From: Streptomyces sp. NBC_01723
Lineage (GTDB): Bacteria > Actinomycetota > Actinomycetes > Streptomycetales > Streptomycetaceae
Assembly: GCF_036246005.1 (NCBI RefSeq)
Contig: NZ_CP109171.1
Location: forward strand, 3,336,001-3,400,000
Length of the DNA stretch: 64,000 nt
Reading direction: 5' to 3'
Made by a program: the position numbers and the translations under genes. Shown here in pieces: positions 49,831 through 57,689 of the stretch (position 1 is the first letter of the stretch; every line of letters begins with the position of its first letter). The notes beneath the pieces are model-generated. The model ran no database searches. It saw only the letters and a program-made list of their open reading frames with translations, and had not been told where the DNA came from.

Positions 49831-49872
49831 GCGGTGAGCGGTGAGCGGTGAGCGGTGAGCGGTGAGCGGTGA
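49831..49872. repeat. Heptanucleotide repeat (GCGGTGA)x6
   Basis: Six exact head-to-tail copies of GCGGTGA follow directly on the DUF6227 TGA, in the 69-bp space to the convergent fruA stop. Every unit carries a TGA. Confidence 0.95.
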
Positions 49873-49899
49873 CGGCGGGAGCGTCCGGCCGCCCCGGCT

Positions 49900-51978
49900 C
49901 TACGCGGCCACCGGCTGCTTCGCCCCGGGTGCCGGGGCCGACGGGTCCGCACCGCCGGAGCCCTGGGCCGTCGCCCCCCGCGCCGGTTTGCGCAGGCCCT
50001 TGAGGACGATCACCAGGGCCGTGGTGACGCAGACGCCGGCCGCGATGGCGACCAGGTAGAGCAGCGGGTTGCCGATCAGCGGGACCACGAAGATGCCGCC
50101 GTGCGGGGCCCGCAGCGTGGCGCCGAAGGCCATGGACATGGCGCCGGTGACCGCGCCGCCCACCATCGAGGACGGGATGACCCGCAGCGGGTCGGCCGCG
50201 GCGAACGGGATCGCGCCCTCGGAGATGAAGGAAGCGCCCAGCACCCAGGCGGCCTTGCCGTTCTCGCGCTCGGCGGCGTTGAAGAGCCGGCCGCGCACGG
50301 TGGTGGCCAGGGCCATCGCCAGCGGCGGGACCATGCCGGCCGCCATCACCGCCGCCATGATCTTCATCGCCGAGTCGCTGGGACTGGCGACCGCGATGCC
50401 CGCGGTGGCGAAGGTGTAGGCGACCTTGTTGACCGGGCCGCCGAGGTCGAAGCACATCATCAGGCCGAGGAGCGCGCCGAGCAGGACCGCGTTGGCGCCG
50501 GACAGGCCGTTCAGCCAGTCGGTCATCGCCGACTGTGCGGACGCGATGGGTTTGCCGATCACCACGAACATCAGGAACCCGACGACCGCCGCCGAGATCA
50601 GCGGGATCACCACCACCGGCATGATGCCGCGCAACGCCTTCGGGATGCGCACCCGTTGGATGGCCAGCACCACGGCACCCGAGATCAGACCGGCCGCCAG
50701 ACCGCCGAGGAAACCGGCGTCGATGGTCAGCGCGATCGAGCCGCCGACGAAGCCGGGGACCAGGCCCGGCCGGTCGGCCATGCCGTAGGCGATGTAGCCG
50801 GCCAGCACCGGGACGAGGAAGGCGAAGGCCACGCCGCCGATCTGGAACAGCAGGGCCGCCCAGCTGTCCGCCTGGGTCCACACGAAGTGGTCCATCACGG
50901 AGGGCGCCTTGTTGATCTCGTAGCCGCCGATCGCGAAGCCCAGGGCGATCAGCAGACCGCCCGCGGCGACGAACGGGACCATGTAACTGACGCCGGACAT
51001 CAGCCACTTGCGGAGTTTCGTCCCGTACCCCTCGCCTGATTCGCCGCCCCGCTCGACCGGCGTCGCACCGGCGGAACCGGACGGATCCGTCGCCCCGGCC
51101 GCCGTGACCTCGCCGCGGGCCGCCTTCCCGCGGACCTCGCCGATCAGCTCGCCCGGCCGGTTGATGGCGGCCTTGACGCCGGTGTCGACGGTGGGCTTCC
51201 CGGCGAAGCGGTCCTTCTCGCGCACCGGCACGTCGTGGGCGAGGATCACACCGTCCGCCGCCGCGATCACCGCGGGGTCCAGCCGGTCGAACCCGGCCGA
51301 TCCCTGGGTCTCGACGACGACCTCGACGCCCTCCTCGCGGCCCGCGTTCTCCAGCGACTCGGCGGCCATGTAGGTGTGCGCGATGCCGGTGGGGCAGGAG
51401 GTGACGGCGACGATCCGGAAGGGGCGCCCGGACGACGGTCCGGGGTCCTCCGGGTCGCCGGTGCCGACCGTGGCGGCCCCGGCGGAGGCCGCCGCCGGGG
51501 TCGCCACGGAGTCCTCGTCGCCGGCGTCGGCCGCGGGCTCCTCGCCGCGGATCAGCGCCGCCGCGTCCGCCGGGTCGCCCACCGCGCGCAGCGCGTCCGT
51601 GAACTCGGCGTTCATCAGCTGCCGGGCCAGCGAGGAGAGGATCGTCAGGTGGGCGTCGTCGGCGCCCGCCGGCGCGGCGATCAGGAAGACCAGGTCGGCC
51701 GGGCCGTCCGCCGCCCCGAAGTCGATGCCCCGCGCACTGCGCCCGAAGGCCAGCGTGGGCTCGGTGACGTGCTCGCTGCGGCAGTGCGGGATGCCGATGC
51801 CGCCGTCGAGGCCGGTCGGCATCTGCGCCTCACGGGCGGCCACGTCGGCGAGGAAGCCCTCCAGGTCGGTCACCCGGCCCCGGGCCACCATCCGCTCGGC
51901 GAGGGCGCGCGCCGCCGCTTCCTTGGTGTCGGCGGACAGGTCGAGGTCGACCAGATCCGCACTGATCATGTCGCTCAT
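49900..51978 (-). CDS. fruA: PTS fructose transporter subunit IIABC
   Basis: FruA imports fructose with phosphorylation to fructose-1-phosphate. The 692-residue protein has IIA (residues 1-150) with the phospho-His in GGIGIPHCRSEHVTEP, IIB (about 190-290) with the phospho-Cys in VAVTSCPTGIAHTYMAAESL, and IIC (about 330-670) with some nine helices, including GYEINKAPSVMDHFVW and FLGGLAAGLISGAVVL. Domains are joined by Ala/Asp-rich linkers. The ATG at 51978 has AAGGAG upstream and overlaps the stop of a 34-codon ORF. It is the last gene of the fru operon. Confidence 0.95.
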   Translation of the reverse strand: MSDMISADLVDLDLSADTKEAAARALAERMVARGRVTDLEGFLADVAAREAQMPTGLDGGIGIPHCRSEHVTEPTLAFGRSARGIDFGAADGPADLVFLIAAPAGADDAHLTILSSLARQLMNAEFTDALRAVGDPADAAALIRGEEPAADAGDEDSVATPAAASAGAATVGTGDPEDPGPSSGRPFRIVAVTSCPTGIAHTYMAAESLENAGREEGVEVVVETQGSAGFDRLDPAVIAAADGVILAHDVPVREKDRFAGKPTVDTGVKAAINRPGELIGEVRGKAARGEVTAAGATDPSGSAGATPVERGGESGEGYGTKLRKWLMSGVSYMVPFVAAGGLLIALGFAIGGYEINKAPSVMDHFVWTQADSWAALLFQIGGVAFAFLVPVLAGYIAYGMADRPGLVPGFVGGSIALTIDAGFLGGLAAGLISGAVVLAIQRVRIPKALRGIMPVVVIPLISAAVVGFLMFVVIGKPIASAQSAMTDWLNGLSGANAVLLGALLGLMMCFDLGGPVNKVAYTFATAGIAVASPSDSAMKIMAAVMAAGMVPPLAMALATTVRGRLFNAAERENGKAAWVLGASFISEGAIPFAAADPLRVIPSSMVGGAVTGAMSMAFGATLRAPHGGIFVVPLIGNPLLYLVAIAAGVCVTTALVIVLKGLRKPARGATAQGSGGADPSAPAPGAKQPVAA

Positions 51979-52079
51979 CGCGGGCTCCTTAGCTCGCGTA
52001 TCGCCCGGAACACGGGGTGAGGGGCGGGGGCGGGGAGGGGGACGGTCGGGTGGAGGCCGGGGATGTGGTCGGGGGTCAT
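51975..52079 (-). CDS. 34-residue ORF coupled by ATGA overlaps to fruK and fruA
   Basis: The ATG (52077-52079) overlaps the fruK TGA (52076-52078), and the TGA (51975-51977) overlaps the fruA ATG (51976-51978). The product is Pro/His-rich at first (MTPDHIPGLHPTVPLPAPAP) and basic at the end (VFRAIRELRSPR). Third-position GC is about 88 percent, lower than in neighbours but compatible with coding. It may be a small protein, or a bridge whose translation delivers ribosomes from fruK to fruA. No family recognised. Confidence 0.5.
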   Translation of the reverse strand: MTPDHIPGLHPTVPLPAPAPHPVFRAIRELRSPR

Positions 52080-53023
52080 GACGTCGGCTCCCGCAGTGCG
52101 CGGTCCGTCGGCACCTCGGTGGTGACCGTCACGGCGGACGGATCCAGGTGGTCCGGCGTAGGCATCACGCTGCCCGGCAGCCGGACGGCGGCGGCGCCGT
52201 GCGCGACGGCGGAGGCGAGGGCGCCGGGCCCCGCTCCCCGGGCGATCAGGAACCCGGCGAGGGAGGAGTCGCCGGCGCCCACGTTGCTGCGTACGGCGTC
52301 CACGCGGGCGTTGCCGAACCACGTGCCCTCCTCGGCCACGAGCAGTTGCCCGTCGGCGCCCAGGCTGGCGAGCACGGACCGGGCGCCCAGCTCCCGCAGT
52401 TCCTCGGCGGCCTTCACGGCGTCGCCGACCGTGGCGAGGGGGCGTCCGACCGCCTCCGCGAGTTCCTCGGCGTTCGGCTTGACCACGTCGGGCCGCTCGC
52501 GCAGGGCCTGGAGCAGGGCGGGTCCCGAGGTGTCCAGGGCGATGCGGGCACCGGCGGCGTGCGCCCGGGCGACCAGCTCGGCGTACCAGGAGGGGGCGAG
52601 GCCGCGGGGCAGGCTGCCGCAGCAGGCGATCCAGTCGGCGCCGGACGACTGGCTCCGTACGGTCTCCAGGAGCAGTTCCCGTTCGGCGGCGGACAGTTCG
52701 GGGCCCGGTGCGTTGATCTTCGTCAGGACGCCGTCGGCCTCGGCGAGCGCGATGTTGGAGCGGGTGGCCCCGGCGATCGGCACCGGGGCGACCTCGATTC
52801 CCTGGGCGTCCAGCAGATCGGCCACCAGTGCTCCCGGCGCCCCGCCGAGCGGCAGTACCGCGACGGTGCGCCGGCCGGCCGCCGCCACCGCTCGCGAGAC
52901 GTTCACGCCCTTGCCGCCCGGGTCCACGCGCTCGCCCGTGGCGCGGACGACCTCGCCGCGGTCGAGCGAGGGGACCTCGTAGGTGCGGTCCAGGGAAGGG
53001 TTGGGGGTGACGGTGAGGATCAT
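52076..53023 (-). CDS. fruK: 1-phosphofructokinase
   Basis: FruK phosphorylates fructose-1-phosphate to fructose-1,6-bisphosphate. The 315-residue PfkB-family protein has ILTVTPNPSLDRTYEV at the N-terminus, VDPGGKGVNVSRAVAAAG (substrate loop), WIACCGSLPRGLAPSWYAELV, DVVKPNAEELAEAVGR and the catalytic VRSNVGAGDSSLAGFL. Its ATG overlaps the fruR stop (ATGA), and its stop overlaps the small ORF before fruA. Confidence 0.95.
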   Translation of the reverse strand: MILTVTPNPSLDRTYEVPSLDRGEVVRATGERVDPGGKGVNVSRAVAAAGRRTVAVLPLGGAPGALVADLLDAQGIEVAPVPIAGATRSNIALAEADGVLTKINAPGPELSAAERELLLETVRSQSSGADWIACCGSLPRGLAPSWYAELVARAHAAGARIALDTSGPALLQALRERPDVVKPNAEELAEAVGRPLATVGDAVKAAEELRELGARSVLASLGADGQLLVAEEGTWFGNARVDAVRSNVGAGDSSLAGFLIARGAGPGALASAVAHGAAAVRLPGSVMPTPDHLDPSAVTVTTEVPTDRALREPTS

Positions 53024-53781
53024 GCGCGTACCACTTCCGTGCCGGCGCGCTCGACGTCGCCCGCGTCTTCGGGGCTCAGCCCGGTGTCGGTGATCAGCAG
53101 GTCCACGTCGTGCAGGGCGCCGAAGCGGGCGAAGTGCTCCTGGCCGTACTTCGAGGAGTCGGCGACCAGCACCGCGCGGCGGGCGGCGGCCACGGCGGCC
53201 CGCTTGACGGCGGCCTCGGCGAGGTCGGGGGTGGTCAGGCCGTACTCGACGGAGAAGCCGTTGGCCGCCACCACCGTGACGTCGGCGCGGATCTCGCCGT
53301 ACGCGCGCAGCGCCCAGGCGTCCACGGCGGCGCGGGTACGGTGCCGGACCCGGCCGCCGACCAGGTGGAGCTGGATGCCGGGGTGGTCGGCGAGGCGGGC
53401 GGCGATGGGCAGGCTGTGGGTGACGACGGTCAGCGAGGACTCCGCCGGGATCGCCGCCGCCATGCGGGCCACCGTCGAGCCGGCGTCGAGGATCAGCGTG
53501 CCCTCGGTGGGCAGTTCGGCCAGGGCCGCCTTGGCGATCCGGCCCTTCTCGTCGGCGGCGGTGGACTCGCGCTCGGCGAGGTCGGGCTCGAAGTCGAGCC
53601 GCCCGGCGGGGATCGCGCCACCGTGCACCCGGCGGAGCAGTCCGGCGCGGTCCAGCGCCGTGAGGTCGCGGCGGATGGTCTCCGCCGTCACCTTGAACTC
53701 CTCGGCGAGCGACACCACGTCCACCCGGCCACTGTCCCGGGCGAGCCGGAGGATCTCCTGCTGCCGCTCCGGTGCGTACAT
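53020..53781 (-). CDS. fruR: DeoR family repressor of the fructose operon (FruR)
   Basis: The 253-residue protein has an N-terminal DeoR helix-turn-helix (PERQQEILRLARDSGRVDVVSLAEEFKVTAETIRRDLTALDRAGLLRRVHGGAIP in the first 60 residues) and a DeoR sensor domain with LILDAGSTVARMAAAIP, VVTHSLPIAARLADHPG and VLVADSSKYGQEHFARFG, which binds phosphosugars such as fructose-1-phosphate. The ATG at 53781 is at proper distance from GGAGG; ATG 53787 is only 3 nt from it. It is the first gene of fruR-fruK-ORF-fruA, so it represses its own operon. Confidence 0.92.
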   Translation of the reverse strand: MYAPERQQEILRLARDSGRVDVVSLAEEFKVTAETIRRDLTALDRAGLLRRVHGGAIPAGRLDFEPDLAERESTAADEKGRIAKAALAELPTEGTLILDAGSTVARMAAAIPAESSLTVVTHSLPIAARLADHPGIQLHLVGGRVRHRTRAAVDAWALRAYGEIRADVTVVAANGFSVEYGLTTPDLAEAAVKRAAVAAARRAVLVADSSKYGQEHFARFGALHDVDLLITDTGLSPEDAGDVERAGTEVVRA

Positions 53782-53793
53782 GACCATTCACCT

Positions 53794-53897
53794 CCGAACA
53801 ATGCCCGAACCTGTGGTTTCTCTGGGAGGCTAACCCCGGTTTTCCGGAATGTAAACAGAGAAACGCAGACGCTCGGACACGTTCGGGCGTGATCGGG
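53794..53897. promoter_or_regulatory. Nested inverted repeats in the fruR promoter
   Basis: GCCCGAAC (53803-53810) and GTTCGGGC (53881-53888) form the outer pair. GTTTCTCTG (53816-53824) and CAGAGAAAC (53856-53864) form the inner pair with 40-bp offset. The outer arms extend into similar 17-mers, GTTCGGGCATTGTTCGG (minus strand, 53794-53810) and GTTCGGGCGTGATCGGG (plus strand, 53881-53897), as expected for two inverted DeoR-type sites. Confidence 0.55.
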
Positions 53898-53927
53898 CAC
53901 GTGCGGCGGAGACCCGGACGGCGGGGC

Positions 53928-55460
53928 TCAGAGCAGCGCGGGCTCCTTCTCCCTCGTCGGCTCCTCCGCCCCGGCCCCCTCCACGTGCTGGGCGGGCCGC
54001 TTGGGCAGCGCGAACATCAGCAGGAAGATGACGCCCATCACCCCGGCCACCCAGCCCAGCGCGTTCTGGAAGGCGTCCGCGTAGGCCGGGCCCAGGCGGG
54101 CGGGGACGAGGTGGTCGCTCATCGTGCCGAAGAAGACCACCGACACCAGGCCGAGGCCGAGCGCGTTGCCCATCTGCTGCACGGTGTTGATGAGCCCGGA
54201 CGCGGCCCCGGCGTGCTCACGTGGCACCTGGGACAGCACCGCGTCGGTCAGCGGCGCGACGATCAGGCCCATGCCGACGCCCATCACGGTGAGCGGCAGC
54301 GCCATCTGCCAGGACGCGATGCCGAGGCCGTAGCGCTCGGACTCCCAGATGTAGAGCAGCACTCCGGCCGCCATCACCAGCGCGCCCGCCTGAAGCACCT
54401 TGCGCCCGAAGCGCGGGACCAGCAGCTGCACCGACACCCCGGCCGCCACCGAGACGGCGATCGAGAACGGCACTCCGGTCAGCCCGGCCCGCAGCGCGGT
54501 CCAGCCGAGTCCCACCTGCATGTACAGCGTCCACACCAGGAAGAAGACGCCGAGCGCGACGCCGAAGACGGTCTGCACGGCGATGCCGGCCGCGAAGCTC
54601 TTCACCCTGAACAGCGACAGCTCGACCAGCGGCGAGCCGTCCCGCGCGCTCTTGCGCCGCTCGTACGCCACCAGCGCCGCGAGGACCACGAGCGAGCCGG
54701 CCATCGACAGGAACCCCCACAGCGGCCAGTCCAGCTCCTCGCCGCGGGTGAGCGGGTAGACCAGCATCAGCATGCCGAGGGTGACCAGGGCGACCCCGAC
54801 CAGGTCCAGCCGCAGGGCGCGCGGCGCCTTGGACTCCGTGATGAAGCGGCTGCCGAGGACGAGTCCCGCGATGCCGACCGGCAGGTTGATGAGGAAGATG
54901 GGCCGCCATTCGAGGCCGAAGAGGTTCCACTCGGTGAGCAGGGCGCCCAGCAGCGGGCCGGAGACGGCGCCGAGTCCGACGATCGCGCCGAACAGCCCGA
55001 AGACCTTGCCGCGTTCGTGCGCGGGGAAGGTGGCGTGCACGATCGACAGGACCTGCGGCACCATCAGCGCCGCCATGGCGCCCTGGAGGATGCGGGAGGC
55101 GACCAGCATCTCCGGGTTCGCCGCCAGACCGCACAGCGCGGACGCCAGGGTGAACCCGGCGATGCCGACGAGGAACACCCGCTTGCGGCCGTGGATGTCG
55201 CCGAGCCGCCCGCCGGTGATCAGACCGGCGGCGAAGGCGAGGGCGTAGCCGGCCGTTATCCACTGGATCTGGCTGACGGAGGCGCCCTCGTCCCGCTGGA
55301 TCGACGGGATCGCGATGTTGACGATGGTGACGTCGACCAGGTCCATGAAGGCCGCGGTCATCACGATCGCGAGGGCGAACCAGCGGCGGCGGTCGCCCGC
55401 GGGCGGGGCGGGTGAAGCGGGCGGGGCAGGTGGCGTGTCCGGGGTCTGCGTGAAGGTCAT
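53928..55460 (-). CDS. DHA2 (EmrB/QacA) family multidrug MFS transporter
   Basis: The 510-residue protein has fourteen predicted helices. Family motifs include FMDLVDVTIVNIAIPSIQ (motif D1), GGRLGDIHGRKRVFLVGI (motif A) and LFGAIVGLGAVSGPLLGALLTEWN (motif C of antiporters), with WRPIFLINLPVGIAGLVLGSRF after it. These proteins export drugs or metabolites in exchange for protons. The ATG at 55460 is separated by 62 bp from a divergent WYL regulator gene, with palindromic TAGGAC sites between. Confidence 0.9.
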   Translation of the reverse strand: MTFTQTPDTPPAPPASPAPPAGDRRRWFALAIVMTAAFMDLVDVTIVNIAIPSIQRDEGASVSQIQWITAGYALAFAAGLITGGRLGDIHGRKRVFLVGIAGFTLASALCGLAANPEMLVASRILQGAMAALMVPQVLSIVHATFPAHERGKVFGLFGAIVGLGAVSGPLLGALLTEWNLFGLEWRPIFLINLPVGIAGLVLGSRFITESKAPRALRLDLVGVALVTLGMLMLVYPLTRGEELDWPLWGFLSMAGSLVVLAALVAYERRKSARDGSPLVELSLFRVKSFAAGIAVQTVFGVALGVFFLVWTLYMQVGLGWTALRAGLTGVPFSIAVSVAAGVSVQLLVPRFGRKVLQAGALVMAAGVLLYIWESERYGLGIASWQMALPLTVMGVGMGLIVAPLTDAVLSQVPREHAGAASGLINTVQQMGNALGLGLVSVVFFGTMSDHLVPARLGPAYADAFQNALGWVAGVMGVIFLLMFALPKRPAQHVEGAGAEEPTREKEPALL

Positions 55461-55470
55461 GCGAGGAAGT

Positions 55471-55500
55471 TAGGACCGCAGTAGGACTGATCACGTCCTA
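55471..55500. promoter_or_regulatory. TAGGAC operator sites between the MFS gene and the WYL regulator gene
   Basis: TAGGAC (55482-55487)-N7-GTCCTA (55495-55500) is a perfect inverted repeat, and a third half-site TAGGAC lies at 55471-55476, 11 bp upstream in direct orientation. The 62-bp intergenic region is nearly filled by these sites. Confidence 0.6.
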
Positions 55501-55522
55501 GATGTGCGGCATCCTCGGTGCC

Positions 55523-56500
55523 ATGACGACGGACACTCCGGCCCGGCTGCTGACGCTCCTCTCCCTCCTCCAGACGCCCCGCGAATGGCCCGGCGGCGAG
55601 CTGGCCGACCGGCTCGGGGTCTCCCGCCGCACGGTCCGGCGCGACATCGACCGGCTGCGCGAGCTGGGCTACCCCGTGCAGGCCACCATGGGCGCGGACG
55701 GCGGTTACCGGCTGGTGGCCGGCAAGGCGATGCCGCCGCTCGTCCTCGACGACGAGGAGGCGGTGGCCATCGCGGTCGGGCTGCGCGCCGGCGCCGGGCA
55801 CGCGGTCGAGGGTCTGGACGAGGCGTCGGTGCGGGCGCTGGCCAAGCTGGAGCAGGTGCTGCCGTCCCGGCTGCGGCACCGGGTGACCACGCTGCAGGCC
55901 GCGACCACGCCACTGACCAGCGGGGACGGCCCGAGCATCGCGCCCGGCACACTGACCGTCATGGCCTCGACGGTGGCCGGACACGAGCGGCTGAGGTTCG
56001 CCTACCGCGCGGGCGACGGCACCGAGTCGCGCCGCGTGACCGAGCCGTACCGGCTGGTGTCGACGGGACGCCGCTGGTACCTGATCGCCTACGACCTCGA
56101 CCGCGACGACTGGCGGACCTTCCGGGTCGACCGGGTCAGCGAGCCCTTCGCCACCGGCGCCCGGTTCACGCCCCGGGAGCTGCCCACCGGGGACGCGGCC
56201 GAATACCTGCGGCGCTCGATGCAGCGGCGCAACGACTCGTACGGGATCGAGGTCCTCTTCCTCGAACCGGCCGAGGCCGTCGCGGCACGGCTGCCGCAGT
56301 GGCTCGGGGCGCCGGAGGCGGTGGACGACGGCACGTCGTGCGTCCTGCGGACGACCGTGTCCGACGCGCCCGAGTGGATGGCGGTGCGGCTGGCGATGAC
56401 GGGGCTGGAGTTCCGGGTCCGGCAGCCGGCGGAACTGGTGGACCGGGTAAGGGAGTTGGGGGCGCGGCTGGGTCGCGCGGCGCCGTCCGGCACGGGATGA
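55523..56500 (+). CDS. HTH-WYL domain transcriptional regulator
   Basis: The 325-residue protein has an N-terminal winged HTH_11 domain (ARLLTLLSLLQTPREWPGGELADRLGVSRRTVRRDIDRLRELGYPV), a linker ending GYRLVAGKAMPPLVLDDEE, and a WYL domain with RLRFAYRAGDGTESRRVTEPYRLVSTGRRWYLIAYDLDRDDWRTFRVDRV in two consecutive parts; the W-Y-L triad is in RRWYLIAYD. A WCX-type C-terminal domain follows. The ATG at 55523 gives the usual MTTDTPARLL start. It is divergent from the MFS exporter it probably controls. Confidence 0.9.
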   Translation: MTTDTPARLLTLLSLLQTPREWPGGELADRLGVSRRTVRRDIDRLRELGYPVQATMGADGGYRLVAGKAMPPLVLDDEEAVAIAVGLRAGAGHAVEGLDEASVRALAKLEQVLPSRLRHRVTTLQAATTPLTSGDGPSIAPGTLTVMASTVAGHERLRFAYRAGDGTESRRVTEPYRLVSTGRRWYLIAYDLDRDDWRTFRVDRVSEPFATGARFTPRELPTGDAAEYLRRSMQRRNDSYGIEVLFLEPAEAVAARLPQWLGAPEAVDDGTSCVLRTTVSDAPEWMAVRLAMTGLEFRVRQPAELVDRVRELGARLGRAAPSGTG

Positions 56501-56633
56501 GGCGGGCGGCGGCCCCGGCGACGCACCGGAGCCGCCCGCGCGTCGGATCCGACGCTTCCCCCCGGACCGCACGCCTGCGACGGCCCGGTGTCCGCCCGGG
56601 GTCCGACGCTCCGCCACCGGGCGCCCGCCCGGC

Positions 56634-57329
56634 TCACCCCCGCCCCGGCGGCTCGTCCTCCCCGTCTTCCCACGGGAAGTCCCGCAGGGTCTCCAGGTTC
56701 CGCAGGGCCTGCTCCAGAGGGCTGCGTGCCGTCCCGGCGGCCATGGCCCAGTGCTCCGCCGCGACGCGCACGGCGGCGCCGGCTACGGCGGCCGCGAACT
56801 GGAGCCGGGGCGAGGCCGCGAGGCGTGCGGCAACGTTGTCGTCGCCGCCGGACATCCGCGCGGCCAGTGCCTCCGCGAGTCCGCGTTCCGTGTCGTGGCA
56901 GACCTCCGCCCACACCTTGCGCAGCGCCGGGCTGCTCCCGGCCAGGCGGATCAGGGTGCGGGCCCACTCCCAGGAGGCGGCCGAGACTCCGGCGCCCGGG
57001 GTCAGGGTGTGCCGGACGGCGTGTTCCAGCGCCTCGGGCGGGGACAGCTCGGCCGGGGCGTCGCGGACCGCTCGCACCCAGCGCTCGGCGCCGAGGGCGT
57101 ACAGCGGGGCGACGGCCTCCTCCTTGGCCGCGAAGTAGCGGTAGAAGGTGCGCGGGGCGATTCCGGCGGCGCGGGCGATGTCCTCGGCCCGGGTGGCTCT
57201 GAGGCCCTGGCCGACGAAGAGGCGGGCCGCCGCGCGGGCGATCTCCATACGGGTCTCGGCCTTGCGCCGTTCGGTCAGGGAGACCGGTCCCGACCCGGGG
57301 TCGGGGAATGGGGGGATGGTGCTGCTCAC
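56634..57329 (-). CDS. TetR family regulator with no obvious linked target
   Basis: The 231-residue protein has a TetR helix-turn-helix (TRMEIARAAARLFVGQGLRATRAEDIARAAGIAPRTFYRYFAAKEEAV) and a helical ligand domain with WEWARTLIRLAGSSPALRKVW, as in the AcrR/MftR-like subfamily. The GTG at 57329 is preceded by TAGCCT with 6 nt between and no ribosome site, so it is probably leaderless. A perfect 15-bp palindrome overlaps the -35 position, suggesting autoregulation. No transporter or enzyme gene is directly adjacent in a divergent position. Confidence 0.88.
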   Translation of the reverse strand: MSSTIPPFPDPGSGPVSLTERRKAETRMEIARAAARLFVGQGLRATRAEDIARAAGIAPRTFYRYFAAKEEAVAPLYALGAERWVRAVRDAPAELSPPEALEHAVRHTLTPGAGVSAASWEWARTLIRLAGSSPALRKVWAEVCHDTERGLAEALAARMSGGDDNVAARLAASPRLQFAAAVAGAAVRVAAEHWAMAAGTARSPLEQALRNLETLRDFPWEDGEDEPPGRG

Positions 57330-57335
57330 TTCGGC

Positions 57336-57341
57336 AGGCTA
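57336..57341 (-). promoter_or_regulatory. Putative -10 element of a leaderless tetR promoter
   Basis: TAGCCT on the minus strand ends 6 nt before the GTG at 57329. TGGCAG at 17-bp spacing, within the palindrome at 57350-57364, may act as the -35. Confidence 0.45.
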
Positions 57342-57349
57342 TGCCGCTG

Positions 57350-57364
57350 TGGCAGAATCTGCCA
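57350..57364. promoter_or_regulatory. TetR autoregulatory operator candidate
   Basis: TGGCAGA-A-TCTGCCA is a perfect 7-1-7 palindrome, 21 bp upstream of the TetR start codon and covering the -35 region of its promoter. Confidence 0.6.
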
Positions 57365-57433
57365 TTCGGCGGGCCACCCCGGGGTTCAGGTTCGGGGTGT
57401 CCCGCCGGCCCGCTCGGGCTCCCGGCAGGGAGA

Positions 57434-57479
57434 GAGCCGGGCTGCGGCGCCCCGGGGGGAGGGGCGCCGAGCCCGGCTC
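57434..57479. terminator. Very stable hairpin in the 3' region of hrdD
   Basis: GAGCCGGGC-TG-CGGCGCCCC (57434-57453) pairs with GGGGCGCCG-A-GCCCGGCTC (57461-57479) around a 7-nt loop. It lies about 210 bp beyond the hrdD stop, and the gap 57365-57689 contains no other gene I can support. Confidence 0.65.
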
Positions 57480-57689
57480 GGGAAAGTCCCGGCACCGGGG
57501 GGAGTGCGTCGGGACGTGGTCCTCAAGGGCGGCGGTCCGGTGGTTCCGGGCCGCCTGCGGGCGGGCCCGGAGTTGTTTTTCCCGGGCCCCCGGGGGTTGA
57601 AGCAGCGTTGTACGGCCATGTTTGCGCGGGGTTCGGCCACCGGCGTGCGCCCCACCCGCCACGTCACGCCCCCGCGTCACGCGCCGGTG

